The notes under the pieces were generated by a model that saw only the letters and a program-made list of their open reading frames with translations, searched no databases and was not told where the DNA came from. DNA of 64,000 bases from NCBI GenBank assembly GCA_947463785.1, contig CANHRG010000003.1, positions 124,001-188,000 of the forward strand. Reading direction: 5' to 3'. How positions within the stretch are numbered: the stretch's first letter is position 1; each line of letters begins with the position of its first letter. Shown in pieces: positions 16,260 through 25,879 of the stretch. A program made the translations under genes and the position numbers. The stretch comes from Sphingobacteriaceae bacterium. GTDB taxonomy: Bacteria; Bacteroidota; Bacteroidia; Sphingobacteriales; Sphingobacteriaceae.

Positions 16260-16862
16260 ATGATCATAAAAAGTGCCGCTTTTGTTTGCAGCAATACCCG
16301 AACCGATAAATTACCGCCCCCTGTTAGACCTGAATATGCATTTATCGGGCGGTCAAATGTGGGCAAATCCTCGCTGATTAATATGCTGTTGAATCATAAG
16401 GGATTGGCCAAAACATCACAAAAACCTGGTAAAACTCAATTGATTAACCATTTTATTGTAAATGACAATTGGTATTTGGTCGATTTGCCGGGATACGGTT
16501 ATGCACGCACGTCAAAAACCAACCGGAGCGAATGGGAGCGTTTTATCAGGTATTATCTAAAAAATCGCGAAAGCTTACAATGTGTTTTTGTGTTGATCGA
16601 CAGCAGACTTGAGCCTCAAAAAACAGATCTGGATTTTTGCACCTGGCTGGGTGCCGAGGGCATTCCCTTTCTACTCATCTTTACCAAGGCCGATAAACAA
16701 TCGGCGGTAAAAACGGATCAAAATGTGGCTAAATTCAAAAAAGATCTACTAAAATATTTCGAAGAGGTTCCTCAAATTTTTATCAGTTCTGCCGAAAATA
16801 GATTGGGTAGAGAACCGATTTTAACCTTAATTGATGAACTGAACGCACAATTTACCTTATGA
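16260..16862 (+). CDS. engB: Ribosome-biogenesis GTPase EngB/YsxC
   Basis: This 200-residue GTPase acts in assembly of the large ribosomal subunit. The Walker A/G1 motif GRSNVGKSS is at residues 30-38. G3 is DLPGYGYA, G4 is TKAD, and the C-terminal ISSAEN is G5. The intervening PGKTQLINHFIVN and the EWERFIRYYLKNRESL segment are EngB-specific. Length is normal. It overlaps the next gene by 4 bp (ATGA). Confidence 0.95.
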   Translation: MIIKSAAFVCSNTRTDKLPPPVRPEYAFIGRSNVGKSSLINMLLNHKGLAKTSQKPGKTQLINHFIVNDNWYLVDLPGYGYARTSKTNRSEWERFIRYYLKNRESLQCVFVLIDSRLEPQKTDLDFCTWLGAEGIPFLLIFTKADKQSAVKTDQNVAKFKKDLLKYFEEVPQIFISSAENRLGREPILTLIDELNAQFTL

Positions 16863-17719
16863 AAAAATACGCTTCATTAGTACTGCTGGCCCACAGTATT
16901 TTTGCCCTTCCTTTTGCCTTTATTGGATTTTTCTTGGCCATCAATACCACGGCCAATGATTTTAATTGGCTGAGCTTAATTTTTATGGTACTGTGTATGG
17001 TTTTTGCCCGTAATTCGGCAATGGCCTTCAATCGTTACCTGGATAGGGATTATGATGCTAAAAATCCGAGAACGCAAATTAGAGATATACCATCAGGCCG
17101 CATTTCGGCTAAGGAGGCACTGGCATTTACACTGATTAATGCTGCATTATTCATTCTGACCACTTTTTTCATCAATACACTCTGTTTTTATTTATCGCCC
17201 ATTGCGCTTGCCGTAGTGCTGGGATACAGCTATACCAAACGTTTTACCCCGCTTTGCCACTTGATATTGGGCTTGGGGCTAGCCTTGGCTCCAATTGGTG
17301 CCTATTTGGCGGTAACCGGCGAATTTGCGCTAACACCCATTTTCTTCTCGCTGGCTGTTTTGTGTTGGGTAAGCGGATTCGATATTATTTATGCATTACA
17401 AGATGAGGCCTTCGACCGACAAGAAAATTTACACTCTATTCCTGCATGGTTAGGCGCTAAAAAAGCATTAGGGGTAAGTGCTTGGCTACACGTATTGTCG
17501 GTAGTTTTCATCACGCTGCCCATCTTTTTAACCACGCTGAGCTGGTTTTACATTTGCGGAGTTTTATTTTTTGCACTCCTCCTAATTTATCAGCACAGCC
17601 TGGTTAAGCCCGATGACCTGAGTAAAGTGACCCGAGCGTTTCAAACCACCAATGGTTATGCCTCCATTATTTTTGCACTATTTTATTTTCTTGACGTTTA
17701 TTTAAGAAGTCCGTATTGA
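16859..17719 (+). CDS. UbiA-family prenyltransferase, MqnP-like
   Basis: This 286-residue membrane protein has about eight or nine helices. The first Asp-rich motif is NRYLDRDYD (Asp62, Asp64, Asp66) and is followed by AKNPRT; the second is ALQDEAFDRQENLHSIPA. Both bind the prenyl diphosphate through Mg2+. The motif context FARNSAMAFNRYLDRDYDAK resembles the subgroup attached to the futalosine route of menaquinone synthesis (MqnP) rather than MenA or UbiA proper. Together with ubiE nearby this suggests quinone synthesis. No other mqn or men gene is in the window, so the pathway assignment is inference. Confidence 0.75.
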   Translation: MKKYASLVLLAHSIFALPFAFIGFFLAINTTANDFNWLSLIFMVLCMVFARNSAMAFNRYLDRDYDAKNPRTQIRDIPSGRISAKEALAFTLINAALFILTTFFINTLCFYLSPIALAVVLGYSYTKRFTPLCHLILGLGLALAPIGAYLAVTGEFALTPIFFSLAVLCWVSGFDIIYALQDEAFDRQENLHSIPAWLGAKKALGVSAWLHVLSVVFITLPIFLTTLSWFYICGVLFFALLLIYQHSLVKPDDLSKVTRAFQTTNGYASIIFALFYFLDVYLRSPY

Positions 17720-17728
17720 TTTGCTGCC

Positions 17729-19447
17729 ATGAATAATTTGATCATCAACAAAAAAAACAGAGAATACCTGCCAAAAAATCTGGAAATTAAATGGGAAACA
17801 ATAGAACCAATTTTTCAAGAATTACTCAGCAGAAACTTTAACAATACCACAGACTTAGAGCAATGGCTTCGCGATAGAAGTGAGTTAGAAGCCGCATTGG
17901 AAGAAGATTTTGCCTGGCGATATATCCGGATGACCTGCGATACCAGCAATGAAAAACTAGTTGCCGATTTTCACTATTTCGCCACAGAAATAGAACCCAA
18001 AATGGCCCCATTGACGAATGAATTGAATAAAAAATTCATTCAATGTCCGTTTATAAACGAATTGGACCAAGAAAAATATTTCATCCTGATCAGAGGCACT
18101 AAAAAAGCATTGGAATTATTTAGGGACGAAAATGTTCCCTTGCAAACGGAAATCCAGGTTGAACAGCAAAAATATCAAGCAATTGCCGGAGCAATGTCGG
18201 TTAAGCTTGACGGGCAAGAATACACCTTAGAGCAAGCAGCGGTCCGTTTAAAAGATGTAAATCGATCAATTCGTAAAGAGGCATGGGAAGCAATTAGCAA
18301 ACGTCGTTTACAAGACAAGGAAACACTGAATGATTTATTCGATAAGCTGGTAAAGCTGCGTCATCAGGTTGCATTAAATGCCGGTTTCGCCAATTTCAGA
18401 GATTACATGTTCCAAGCATTGGGACGTTTTGATTATACGCCTGAAGACTGTTTCCGTTTTCACGGAGCTATCGAAAATCAGGTGGTACCTGTCTTGGCAA
18501 AACAAGCCGAGCTCCGCAAAAACGCTTTAAATTTAGCGGATCTAAAACCTTGGGATACTGAAGTAGATATCTCTGGTAAGGTAGCGCTAAAACCGTTTAA
18601 AAATGGACAAGAACTCATCGAGAAAACCATCAGCTGTTTCACAAAATTACATCCTGCTTTAGGTGAACGCATTGAAGTTATGAAAGCAAATGGCCTCTTT
18701 GATGTTGAAAGTCGAAAAGGCAAAGCTCCGGGAGGTTACAATTATCCCTTAGCCGAAACCGGTGCCCCTTTTATTTTCATGAATTCAGCCAATACCTTCC
18801 GCGATTTGACCACAATGGTTCATGAGGGCGGGCACGCGATCCATACCTTTTTAACCGCCGATTTGGAACTAAATGATTTCAAACATTGTCCATCTGAAGT
18901 AGCAGAGTTGGCCTCCATGAGCATGGAATTGATTTCTATGGACGAGTGGGATGCGTATTTTGACAACGAAGAAGAATTGAAACGAGCAAAACGCGATCAG
19001 TTGAAAGATGTGCTCAAAACCCTGCCTTGGGTTGCTACGGTTGATCAATTCCAGCATTGGATTTATACAAATCCGGAACATACCGCCGAAGAGCGAAACA
19101 ATGCCTGGAAAGAGATATTCGTACGTTTTGGTGCTAACTTTACAAACTGGTCTGAATACCCCGATGCCGAGGCTTACCTATGGCAAAAGCAATTGCACAT
19201 TTTCGAAGTACCTTTTTACTACATCGAATATGGCATTGCACAACTGGGTGCTATTGCCGTTTGGAAAAACTATAAAACCAATCCTGAAAAAGGGTTAGCA
19301 AGTTATTTGGATGCGCTCAAATTGGGCTATACTAAAACCATACAAGAAATTTATGCCACAGCAGGCATTCGTTTCGACTTCAGTCCGGATTATGTGCAGG
19401 AACTCATCCAATTTGTACAGGATGAATTGACCAAACTCAATGATTAA
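17729..19447 (+). CDS. pepF: M3-family oligoendopeptidase F
   Basis: This 572-residue cytoplasmic metallopeptidase has the zinc motif HEGGH (His365, Glu366, His369). A downstream third ligand is expected in the SEVAELASMSMELIS segment. The N-terminal helical region contains KEAWEAISKRRLQDKETLND, typical of M3B oligoendopeptidases. It trims short peptides left by other proteases. It begins 10 bp after the prenyltransferase gene and could be in the same transcript. Full length, no anomalies. Confidence 0.92.
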   Translation: MNNLIINKKNREYLPKNLEIKWETIEPIFQELLSRNFNNTTDLEQWLRDRSELEAALEEDFAWRYIRMTCDTSNEKLVADFHYFATEIEPKMAPLTNELNKKFIQCPFINELDQEKYFILIRGTKKALELFRDENVPLQTEIQVEQQKYQAIAGAMSVKLDGQEYTLEQAAVRLKDVNRSIRKEAWEAISKRRLQDKETLNDLFDKLVKLRHQVALNAGFANFRDYMFQALGRFDYTPEDCFRFHGAIENQVVPVLAKQAELRKNALNLADLKPWDTEVDISGKVALKPFKNGQELIEKTISCFTKLHPALGERIEVMKANGLFDVESRKGKAPGGYNYPLAETGAPFIFMNSANTFRDLTTMVHEGGHAIHTFLTADLELNDFKHCPSEVAELASMSMELISMDEWDAYFDNEEELKRAKRDQLKDVLKTLPWVATVDQFQHWIYTNPEHTAEERNNAWKEIFVRFGANFTNWSEYPDAEAYLWQKQLHIFEVPFYYIEYGIAQLGAIAVWKNYKTNPEKGLASYLDALKLGYTKTIQEIYATAGIRFDFSPDYVQELIQFVQDELTKLND

Positions 19448-19475
19448 TTTATATTAGCTTTTAAACCTGAACACC

Positions 19476-21398
19476 TTGAAATCTAAACTTTCCGTTTTTA
19501 AAGAACGTTTTTTTCCGGTAAGCCTGGCTGCCGCCATTATTATTGGTATTTCATTTTTAACAAGAATTGCACTCCTGCTAAAATCAGCAGCCAACTTTGA
19601 CTGGAGTTTGTACAATCTCATTGGCGTTTTCGGCATTGGTTTATTTTTTGATCTGGCAATGATCAGTTATTACATCATTCCGCTAGTTCTTTACGTTTGG
19701 TTCATGCCCGATAAGTGGTATGCTAAAAAAGCAAATCGATTGCTGCTTTATGGTTATTTTTTGGTGGCCATTTTTCTGGGGATTTTCAATGCCGTTTCCG
19801 AATGGTTTTTTTGGGATGAATTTTCAACCCGTTACAACTTCATCGCTGTAGATTACCTGGTTTACACCACCGAGGTAGTAGGAAATATTTGGCAATCTTA
19901 CCCTGTTGGGAAATTACTTATCGGCATTTTGGTCCTATCCGTAATCCTGATCTGGAAATTGAAAAATCCAATTAAAGAATCTACACAACCCAGTGTTCGG
20001 TTCAAAAACCGGACGGCGGTTGCATTAATTCTCCTCTTGCTACCTGTACTTACCTTCTTCGGCGTAAGCAACAAATGGAAGAAATTTAGCGATAACGAGT
20101 ATGCAAACGAACTTTCAGGCAACGGCTTATTCGATTTCGGATCGGCTTTCTGGAATAACGAGCTAGACTACAACAGCTTTTACCTTACCCTGCCAGAAGC
20201 CGAGGTTCTGAAAACCATCAGAGCAACACTACAAGAAAAAAATAGTCGATTTGTAGACAATAATGTCGGCATTGAACGAGAAATTACACAAACTGAGCCT
20301 GAGAAAAAACTGAATGTGGTGCTCATAAGCGTGGAAAGTTTGAGTGCTAATTTCATGGCACATTTCGGTAATACAGGCGGCATTACGCCTAATTTAGACA
20401 GTTTGGCCGATCAAGGAATTTTGTTCACCAAGCTGTATGCTTCGGGTACCCGTACCGTTAGAGGTTTGGAATCACTTTCACTGGCCAGTCCGCCCACTCC
20501 GGGACAATCTATCGTCAAAAGACCGGAGAATGAAGATCTTTTTTCGTTAGGAAATGTGTTCAAAAGCAAGGGATATACCACCCAGTTTATTTACGGCGGA
20601 TATAGCTATTTCGACAATATGGGTTATTTTTTCGCCAACAATGGCTATCAAGCTATTGATCGGGAAGCCATTCGTGAAGAAGACATACACTACGAGAACA
20701 TTTGGGGCGTGGCAGATGAGGATCTATTCACGCTGTCGTTGAAAGAATTGGATAAAAACTTCAAATCTGGAAAGCCTTTCTTTAGCCATATCATGACAGT
20801 TTCTAACCACCGTCCGTTTACGTATCCTGAAGGCAGAATTGATATTCCCTCTCACACCAGCCGAGAAGGTGCGGTAAAATATACAGACTATGCTATCGGC
20901 AAATTCATTCGCGAAGCGCAAACAAAACCTTGGTTTGATCAGACCATTTTTGTGATTGTGGCAGATCATTGTGCATCCAGTGCCGGAAAAGTAGAATTAC
21001 CCGTCGACAAGTATCACATTCCGATGATTATTTACTCGCCTAAAAATGTGAATACTCAAAAATTTGAACGCCTTACTGCTCAAATTGATATTGCACCAAC
21101 ACTGTTAGGTATGCTCAACTTCAATTACCGGAGTAAATTTTTTGGTTACGATATATTCAGATTGGAAGAAGGTCGCGAACGGGTGTTCATCAGCACTTAC
21201 CAAAGCTTAGGCTATATTAAAAACAACGAGCTGATTGTTTTACAACCGAATAGAAAGGTAAGTGCCTACCAACCAGATTTTAGGACCGGGGAATCAAAAC
21301 CAATTGACCTGAACGAGCACTTGAAGAAAGAGGCTATTGCCAATTACCAACAAGCCTCATTCCTGTACAGAAACAAGTTGTATAACAAAATAAACTAG
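19476..21398 (+). CDS. LTA synthase-like membrane sulfatase/phosphotransferase
   Basis: This 640-residue protein has about five N-terminal membrane helices (to residue 200), then an extracytoplasmic alkaline-phosphatase-superfamily domain. Metal-site residues include Glu287 in LISVESLSANF, the probable catalytic Thr in SGTRTVRGLES (Thr325 or Thr327) and ADHC near residue 494. Relatives transfer phosphoglycerol or phosphoethanolamine groups to glycans or lipids. Gram-negative Bacteroidota lack lipoteichoic acid, so modification of a periplasmic glycan or lipid is more likely. The start appears to be TTG at 19476; no ATG precedes the first helix. It ends 39 bp before the APC permease gene. Confidence 0.83.
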   Translation: MKSKLSVFKERFFPVSLAAAIIIGISFLTRIALLLKSAANFDWSLYNLIGVFGIGLFFDLAMISYYIIPLVLYVWFMPDKWYAKKANRLLLYGYFLVAIFLGIFNAVSEWFFWDEFSTRYNFIAVDYLVYTTEVVGNIWQSYPVGKLLIGILVLSVILIWKLKNPIKESTQPSVRFKNRTAVALILLLLPVLTFFGVSNKWKKFSDNEYANELSGNGLFDFGSAFWNNELDYNSFYLTLPEAEVLKTIRATLQEKNSRFVDNNVGIEREITQTEPEKKLNVVLISVESLSANFMAHFGNTGGITPNLDSLADQGILFTKLYASGTRTVRGLESLSLASPPTPGQSIVKRPENEDLFSLGNVFKSKGYTTQFIYGGYSYFDNMGYFFANNGYQAIDREAIREEDIHYENIWGVADEDLFTLSLKELDKNFKSGKPFFSHIMTVSNHRPFTYPEGRIDIPSHTSREGAVKYTDYAIGKFIREAQTKPWFDQTIFVIVADHCASSAGKVELPVDKYHIPMIIYSPKNVNTQKFERLTAQIDIAPTLLGMLNFNYRSKFFGYDIFRLEEGRERVFISTYQSLGYIKNNELIVLQPNRKVSAYQPDFRTGESKPIDLNEHLKKEAIANYQQASFLYRNKLYNKIN

Positions 21399-21437
21399 CA
21401 ATATTTACTATATTGTTCGAAAACCAACACAAGTAGA

Positions 21438-23138
21438 ATGGCCAACTCATTATTTAGAAAGAAATCCATTAGCAACATCCTTAAAGACCAACAAGCGGGC
21501 TTCTCTGATGCCGAATCAGGAGCACACGGTCTTAAGAAAGTTCTAAAAGTAAAAGACCTTACCGCCATGGGAATTGCGGCCGTAATTGGTGCGGGCATTT
21601 TCTCAACCATCGGGACTGCAGCTTACAATGGTGGCCCGGGTGTTTCCATTTTATTTATCATTACCGCCATTACCTGCGGATTTTCTGCCATGTGCTATGC
21701 AGAATTTGCATCCCGGGTTCCGGTTTCAGGCAGTGCTTATACCTACGCATATGTCGCTTTTGGTGAGCTGGTAGCCTGGATTATTGGATGGGCCCTGATT
21801 CTGGAATACGCCATTGGAAATATTGTGGTTGCCATATCCTGGAGCGGCTATTTTAACAATATTTTACAAGGCGCCGGCATTTTCCTACCGGGATGGTTAA
21901 CCATGGACCACACCACTGCGCTACAACGCTACGAAGAAGCAAGTCAGCTGATGGCTTCAGGCAAGGTGTTGGAAGGACGAATGGCAGAGGCTTACCAAGC
22001 TTGGATCAATGCTCCGGCATTTGGCGACTCCAAGTTGTTTTTAAACATTCCAGCCATGCTGATCGTGATTTTCATCACCTGGCTTGCCTATATCGGAATT
22101 AAGGAAAGTAAAAAGAGTACCAATTTCATGGTTGGCTTGAAAATAGCCGTTATCCTCTTTGTGATCTCTTTTGGCTTCTTTTACGTTGATCCTAACAACT
22201 GGACCCCTTTTCTCCCAAATAATTTCAGCGGTGTACTCAGAGGAGTTTCAGCCGTATTTTATGCTTACATCGGTTTTGATGCCATATCCACAACAGCCGA
22301 AGAATGCGAAAATCCTAAACGGGATTTACCCAAAGGGATGATTTATTCACTCTTGATTTGCACGGTGCTGTACATCCTGATTGCTCTGGTATTAACCGGT
22401 ATGGTAAACTACTCCGAGCTAAAAGTTGATGATCCTTTGGCTTTCGTTTTCGAACGCGTAAACAAACCCTGGATTTCCTATGTAATTTCTATCAGTGCGG
22501 TAGTGGCTACCACCAGCGTATTGTTGGTTTTCCAGCTAGGACAACCTAGAATTTGGATGAGCATGAGTCGCGATGGTTTATTACCGAAAGCGTTTGGTAA
22601 AATTCACCCGAAATACCAAACACCTTCATTTGCGACCATCGTAACCGGATTTTTAGTAGCCATTCCCGCTTTATTTTTGGAAAGTAGCTTGGTGACTGAT
22701 CTGACCAGCATTGGTACCTTATTTGCCTTTGTATTGGTTTGTGGTGGGGTACTTTATTTGCCAAAAGACGAAAACCCAGAAGAAAAACGATTTAGAATTC
22801 CATATGTAAACGGCAAATACTTGATTCCGGTATTGGTTATTGCTTGCGGCTGGTTTTTTAGAGAACACATACAAGGCACACTGCAAAGTTTTACTGCGGG
22901 ATGGGAAACCTGGCAACACCACATTCCATTCTACTTGTTCATGATTATTGCAATCATCGTAGCCATTATGGCCTTTGCCAATAGCTTTTCATTGGTACCT
23001 GTTTTAGGCCTATTGAGTTGTTTCTATTTGATGACTGAGATTCCGGTAAAGAACTGGCTGGTATTTACTGTTTGGCTAATTGCTGGCTTATCCATCTATT
23101 TCGGATTTGGACGTAAGAACAGCAAGCTGAATACATAA
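21438..23138 (+). CDS. APC-family amino-acid permease (cationic amino-acid transporter type)
   Basis: This 566-residue inner-membrane protein has 12 or more helices. GIAAVIGAGIFSTIGTAAYN in helix 1 is the APC substrate-site signature, and FYAYIGFDAISTTAEECENP with RDLPKGMIYSLLICT marks helix 6 and the following loop of the CAT subfamily. The family moves amino acids by H+ symport or exchange; the substrate is not predictable. A 34-residue loop-like insertion (about residues 154-190) between early helices is rich in Glu, Ala and Gln. Its stop codon lies inside a 19-bp terminator stem. Confidence 0.87.
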   Translation: MANSLFRKKSISNILKDQQAGFSDAESGAHGLKKVLKVKDLTAMGIAAVIGAGIFSTIGTAAYNGGPGVSILFIITAITCGFSAMCYAEFASRVPVSGSAYTYAYVAFGELVAWIIGWALILEYAIGNIVVAISWSGYFNNILQGAGIFLPGWLTMDHTTALQRYEEASQLMASGKVLEGRMAEAYQAWINAPAFGDSKLFLNIPAMLIVIFITWLAYIGIKESKKSTNFMVGLKIAVILFVISFGFFYVDPNNWTPFLPNNFSGVLRGVSAVFYAYIGFDAISTTAEECENPKRDLPKGMIYSLLICTVLYILIALVLTGMVNYSELKVDDPLAFVFERVNKPWISYVISISAVVATTSVLLVFQLGQPRIWMSMSRDGLLPKAFGKIHPKYQTPSFATIVTGFLVAIPALFLESSLVTDLTSIGTLFAFVLVCGGVLYLPKDENPEEKRFRIPYVNGKYLIPVLVIACGWFFREHIQGTLQSFTAGWETWQHHIPFYLFMIIAIIVAIMAFANSFSLVPVLGLLSCFYLMTEIPVKNWLVFTVWLIAGLSIYFGFGRKNSKLNT

Positions 23139-23174
23139 CAAAAAAGCCCCGAAAATCGGGGCTTTTTTGTTATG
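23134..23174. terminator. Bidirectional 19-bp terminator between the APC permease and kup
   Basis: A perfect 19-bp stem (23134-23152 with 23156-23174) has a 3-nt loop. The arms carry A6 and T6 runs around a GCCCCGA/TCGGGGC core, so it works for both convergent genes. It contains the stop codon of the permease. Confidence 0.9.
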
Positions 23175-23175
23175 C

Positions 23176-25110
23176 TTATATACGTTTCAGTTGCGTATCG
23201 TCCACGGTTGATACAATCAACGGCACACGCTCGATGGTTACAAAACTAGAATCCAGTCCAAAACCCTTTTCTTCAGACAAACTCAACTTCCGAAGAATGA
23301 AGTAGTAATCCATGATAAAGCGCTCTATGAACGGAAGTTTGTTCGATTTAGAAAGCACTTTCTCCAAAACTACAAACTTAAAGTCGCCCACAATTTGGTG
23401 TTTTTGCAGGGAAGGATATTTACTGGTGATGTCGATTTCTTTGTTTTTAACCAGATCTTCTACCACTTTACGGAACAAGACATTAATGCGTTGCTCTACC
23501 CTAAATCCTAATTTAAAATCAATACGGATCAACTTATCCGGAATAAGGAAATCTACCTTGTAATCAGAAGTATAAGGCTCATCAACTACATCAACGTGTA
23601 CCAGCCAATATACATCGGCACGTTTAGGTTGTTTTTGTAAGATGGAGTACATGATTTTGAGTTCAATTTCTGAACTAAAATTAGCACTGGTCAGGTACAC
23701 CAACTGAGATGCATATTTAGGCACCGTTTCGTCTTCACTTAACTCCTTAATTATTGGATAATATTCTTCAATCTCTACAAACCGCACAAAGCGATTCTTA
23801 ATCCGGCGGGCAGACGACCAAGCCCACATCACAGAGAACAAGATGGAGCCCAATACCAATGTAAACCAACCACCGTGGAGAATTTTAGCCAAATTACTCG
23901 CTAAAAAGGTCAATTCAATTACCAAATAAACAGCAAGAAATGTATAAATCAAGTAATTCGGAAACTTTTTACGTTTTAAATAGATGGTGAGTAAAACGGT
24001 AGTCATCAACATGGCAACCGTTATTGACAAACCGTATGCTGCTTCCATTTTTTCGGAAGCCTGGAAAATTAAGACCACGATCAAACAACCGGCCCACAAC
24101 AGCCAATTGATAGAAGGCACATACAATTGTCCTTTTTGATTAGTTGGGTAATTGATTTTAACTTTTGGCCACAAGTTCAAACGGACTGCTTCAGAAATCA
24201 AGGTAAAAGAACCTGAAATTAAAGCCTGACTGGCAATAACCGCGGCGGCAGTTGCAATAGCAATACCAATAATCAGGAACCATTCGGGCATAATTTGGTA
24301 AAATGGATTTTCACCATTTAAGGTAGTTCCTTGGTGTTGCAGCAACCATACCCCTTGTCCCATGTAGTTCAGGAGCAAGCAGGTTTTTACATAAATCCAG
24401 CTGATGCGAATATTAGAACGTCCACAATGCCCCAGATCTGAATAAAGTGCTTCTGCTCCGGTGGTACATAAAAATACAGCACCTAAAATCAAAAAAGACT
24501 CTGGTGCAGAGCTAAGCAAATGATATGCATAATACGGGTTTATTGACTTAAGTACTGCTGGGTATTGTATAACCAATACACTACCCAAAACGGCCATCAT
24601 GGTAAACCAGATGAACATAATTGGACCAAAGGTTTTACCAACCAATGAAGTACCAAATTGTTGTATAATGAACAGGCATGTAATAATGACGATTACAATT
24701 GGAACGGTAGGCAAACCGGGATAAACAATGCTTAAACCCTCAATGGCAGAAGAAACGGTAATGGGTGGTGTAATAATTCCGTCGGCTAGTAAAGCACAAC
24801 CCCCAATCATTGCCGGGATAATGAGCCAGCGGGCCTTTTTTCTCACCAAAGAGAACAATGAGAAAATACCCCCTTCGCCTCTATTATCGGCTCTGAGGGT
24901 GATAATTACATACTTCAGTGTGGTTTGCAGCGTTAAGGTCCAGAAAATACAGGATAAACCGCCAAGTATCAGATCTGGAGTGATCACCATATCGCCCACA
25001 ATGGCTTTAAAAACATAAAGTGGGGAGGTTCCAATATCGCCATAAATGATGCCTAAACTAATTAAAACGCCGGCTGCAGAAAGCTTGTGTAAATGTTTGT
25101 GGTTACTCAC
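23176..25110 (-). CDS. kup: Low-affinity potassium uptake protein Kup
   Basis: This 644-residue protein has 12 membrane helices in the first 430 or so residues and a soluble C-terminal domain. The N-terminal GIIYGDIGTSPLYVFKAIVG and the following ADNRGEGGIFSLFSLVRKKA are Kup/HAK signatures, and ALYSDLGHCGRSNIRISW is a third. It imports K+ with protons. The start is GTG at 25110 (then SNHKHLHK), supported by a -7 element 18 nt upstream. It converges on the APC permease and is divergent from the T9SS-tailed gene. Confidence 0.95.
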   Translation of the reverse strand: MSNHKHLHKLSAAGVLISLGIIYGDIGTSPLYVFKAIVGDMVITPDLILGGLSCIFWTLTLQTTLKYVIITLRADNRGEGGIFSLFSLVRKKARWLIIPAMIGGCALLADGIITPPITVSSAIEGLSIVYPGLPTVPIVIVIITCLFIIQQFGTSLVGKTFGPIMFIWFTMMAVLGSVLVIQYPAVLKSINPYYAYHLLSSAPESFLILGAVFLCTTGAEALYSDLGHCGRSNIRISWIYVKTCLLLNYMGQGVWLLQHQGTTLNGENPFYQIMPEWFLIIGIAIATAAAVIASQALISGSFTLISEAVRLNLWPKVKINYPTNQKGQLYVPSINWLLWAGCLIVVLIFQASEKMEAAYGLSITVAMLMTTVLLTIYLKRKKFPNYLIYTFLAVYLVIELTFLASNLAKILHGGWFTLVLGSILFSVMWAWSSARRIKNRFVRFVEIEEYYPIIKELSEDETVPKYASQLVYLTSANFSSEIELKIMYSILQKQPKRADVYWLVHVDVVDEPYTSDYKVDFLIPDKLIRIDFKLGFRVEQRINVLFRKVVEDLVKNKEIDITSKYPSLQKHQIVGDFKFVVLEKVLSKSNKLPFIERFIMDYYFILRKLSLSEEKGFGLDSSFVTIERVPLIVSTVDDTQLKRI

Positions 25111-25128
25111 TGTTTATCAATTATTCGA

Positions 25129-25136
25129 CAAATGTA
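25129..25136 (-). promoter_or_regulatory. -7 promoter element for kup
   Basis: TACATTTG on the minus strand matches TAnnTTTG exactly and lies 18 nt before the GTG start. The remaining 177 bp of the divergent gap to 25313 is A/T-rich; it contains TACTTTTA at 25291-25298 (one mismatch) 15 nt before the next gene, and nothing else I recognise. Confidence 0.5.
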
Positions 25137-25313
25137 AACTATGGTTGGGTATTAAACAATTTAAAATCAAGCCGCTAATATGTACTGTTTGGTTTATCCC
25201 GTAATACCTTTACATGACGGCTCCGTTGTTAAACTTTGTTAAATATTCGTAAAATGAGTGTTATAAAGACAAAAAACCATAAATAATAGTTACTTTTAAG
25301 TAGAATTTTTTGC

Positions 25314-25853
25314 ATGGTTAAACTTTACTTAAGCTCTTTTTCAAGATTTTTAGTAATCATTACCCTTTTGGGGATGACTGGGGCTACGCATGCATTTTCT
25401 ACTGAAAAGTTAACGCTTCCGCGAGATACAACCAAAGTTCAGCCGGTACCAAAAACTAAAATTACCGATACCCGCAAAGACAAACCACAGGTACTCAAAA
25501 ATGGCCTCAAGGTAACTATTGAACCTTTCAAGCCGGCCCCAATTAAAATCAATACGGCTCTAAAAACTGGAAAAAAATCAGATAACGGAAAACTGTTGAG
25601 CAACGTAAAGGTTTACCCAAACCCTGTTGCAAGTGAAATTAATTTGAGCTATCATCTTAATAAAGAAGTGAATGTGACCATTAAAATCATGGATTTTTTG
25701 GGGAATGAGATCACAACCTTACTTTCTCAAAAAATACCTTCGGGAAATCAGGATCATACCTTCAACATCAGCTCCAAATTAAACAGTGGATTGTATTTCA
25801 TCCGATTCATAGCCGGAAATGAAACCATTGTAAAGCGGATCTCTGTTCTCTAA
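25314..25853 (+). CDS. Small secreted protein with T9SS type A sorting domain
   Basis: This 179-residue protein has an N-terminal hydrophobic signal segment (SSFSRFLVIITLLGMTGATH) and a Lys/Pro/Thr-rich linker of about residues 38-95. A C-terminal T9SS type A sorting domain follows from about residue 100: NVKVYPNPVASEINLSYHL, then VTIKIMDFLGNEI and SGLYFIRFIAGNE, ending KRISVL. Such domains direct cargo through the PorT-containing secretion machine and are normally removed or used to anchor the cargo to the surface. There is almost no passenger domain, which is odd. Divergent from kup; 26 bp before the FAH gene. Confidence 0.8.
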   Translation: MVKLYLSSFSRFLVIITLLGMTGATHAFSTEKLTLPRDTTKVQPVPKTKITDTRKDKPQVLKNGLKVTIEPFKPAPIKINTALKTGKKSDNGKLLSNVKVYPNPVASEINLSYHLNKEVNVTIKIMDFLGNEITTLLSQKIPSGNQDHTFNISSKLNSGLYFIRFIAGNETIVKRISVL

Positions 25854-25879
25854 TTCCGCATTTTTGGTAACTTAGGCAC

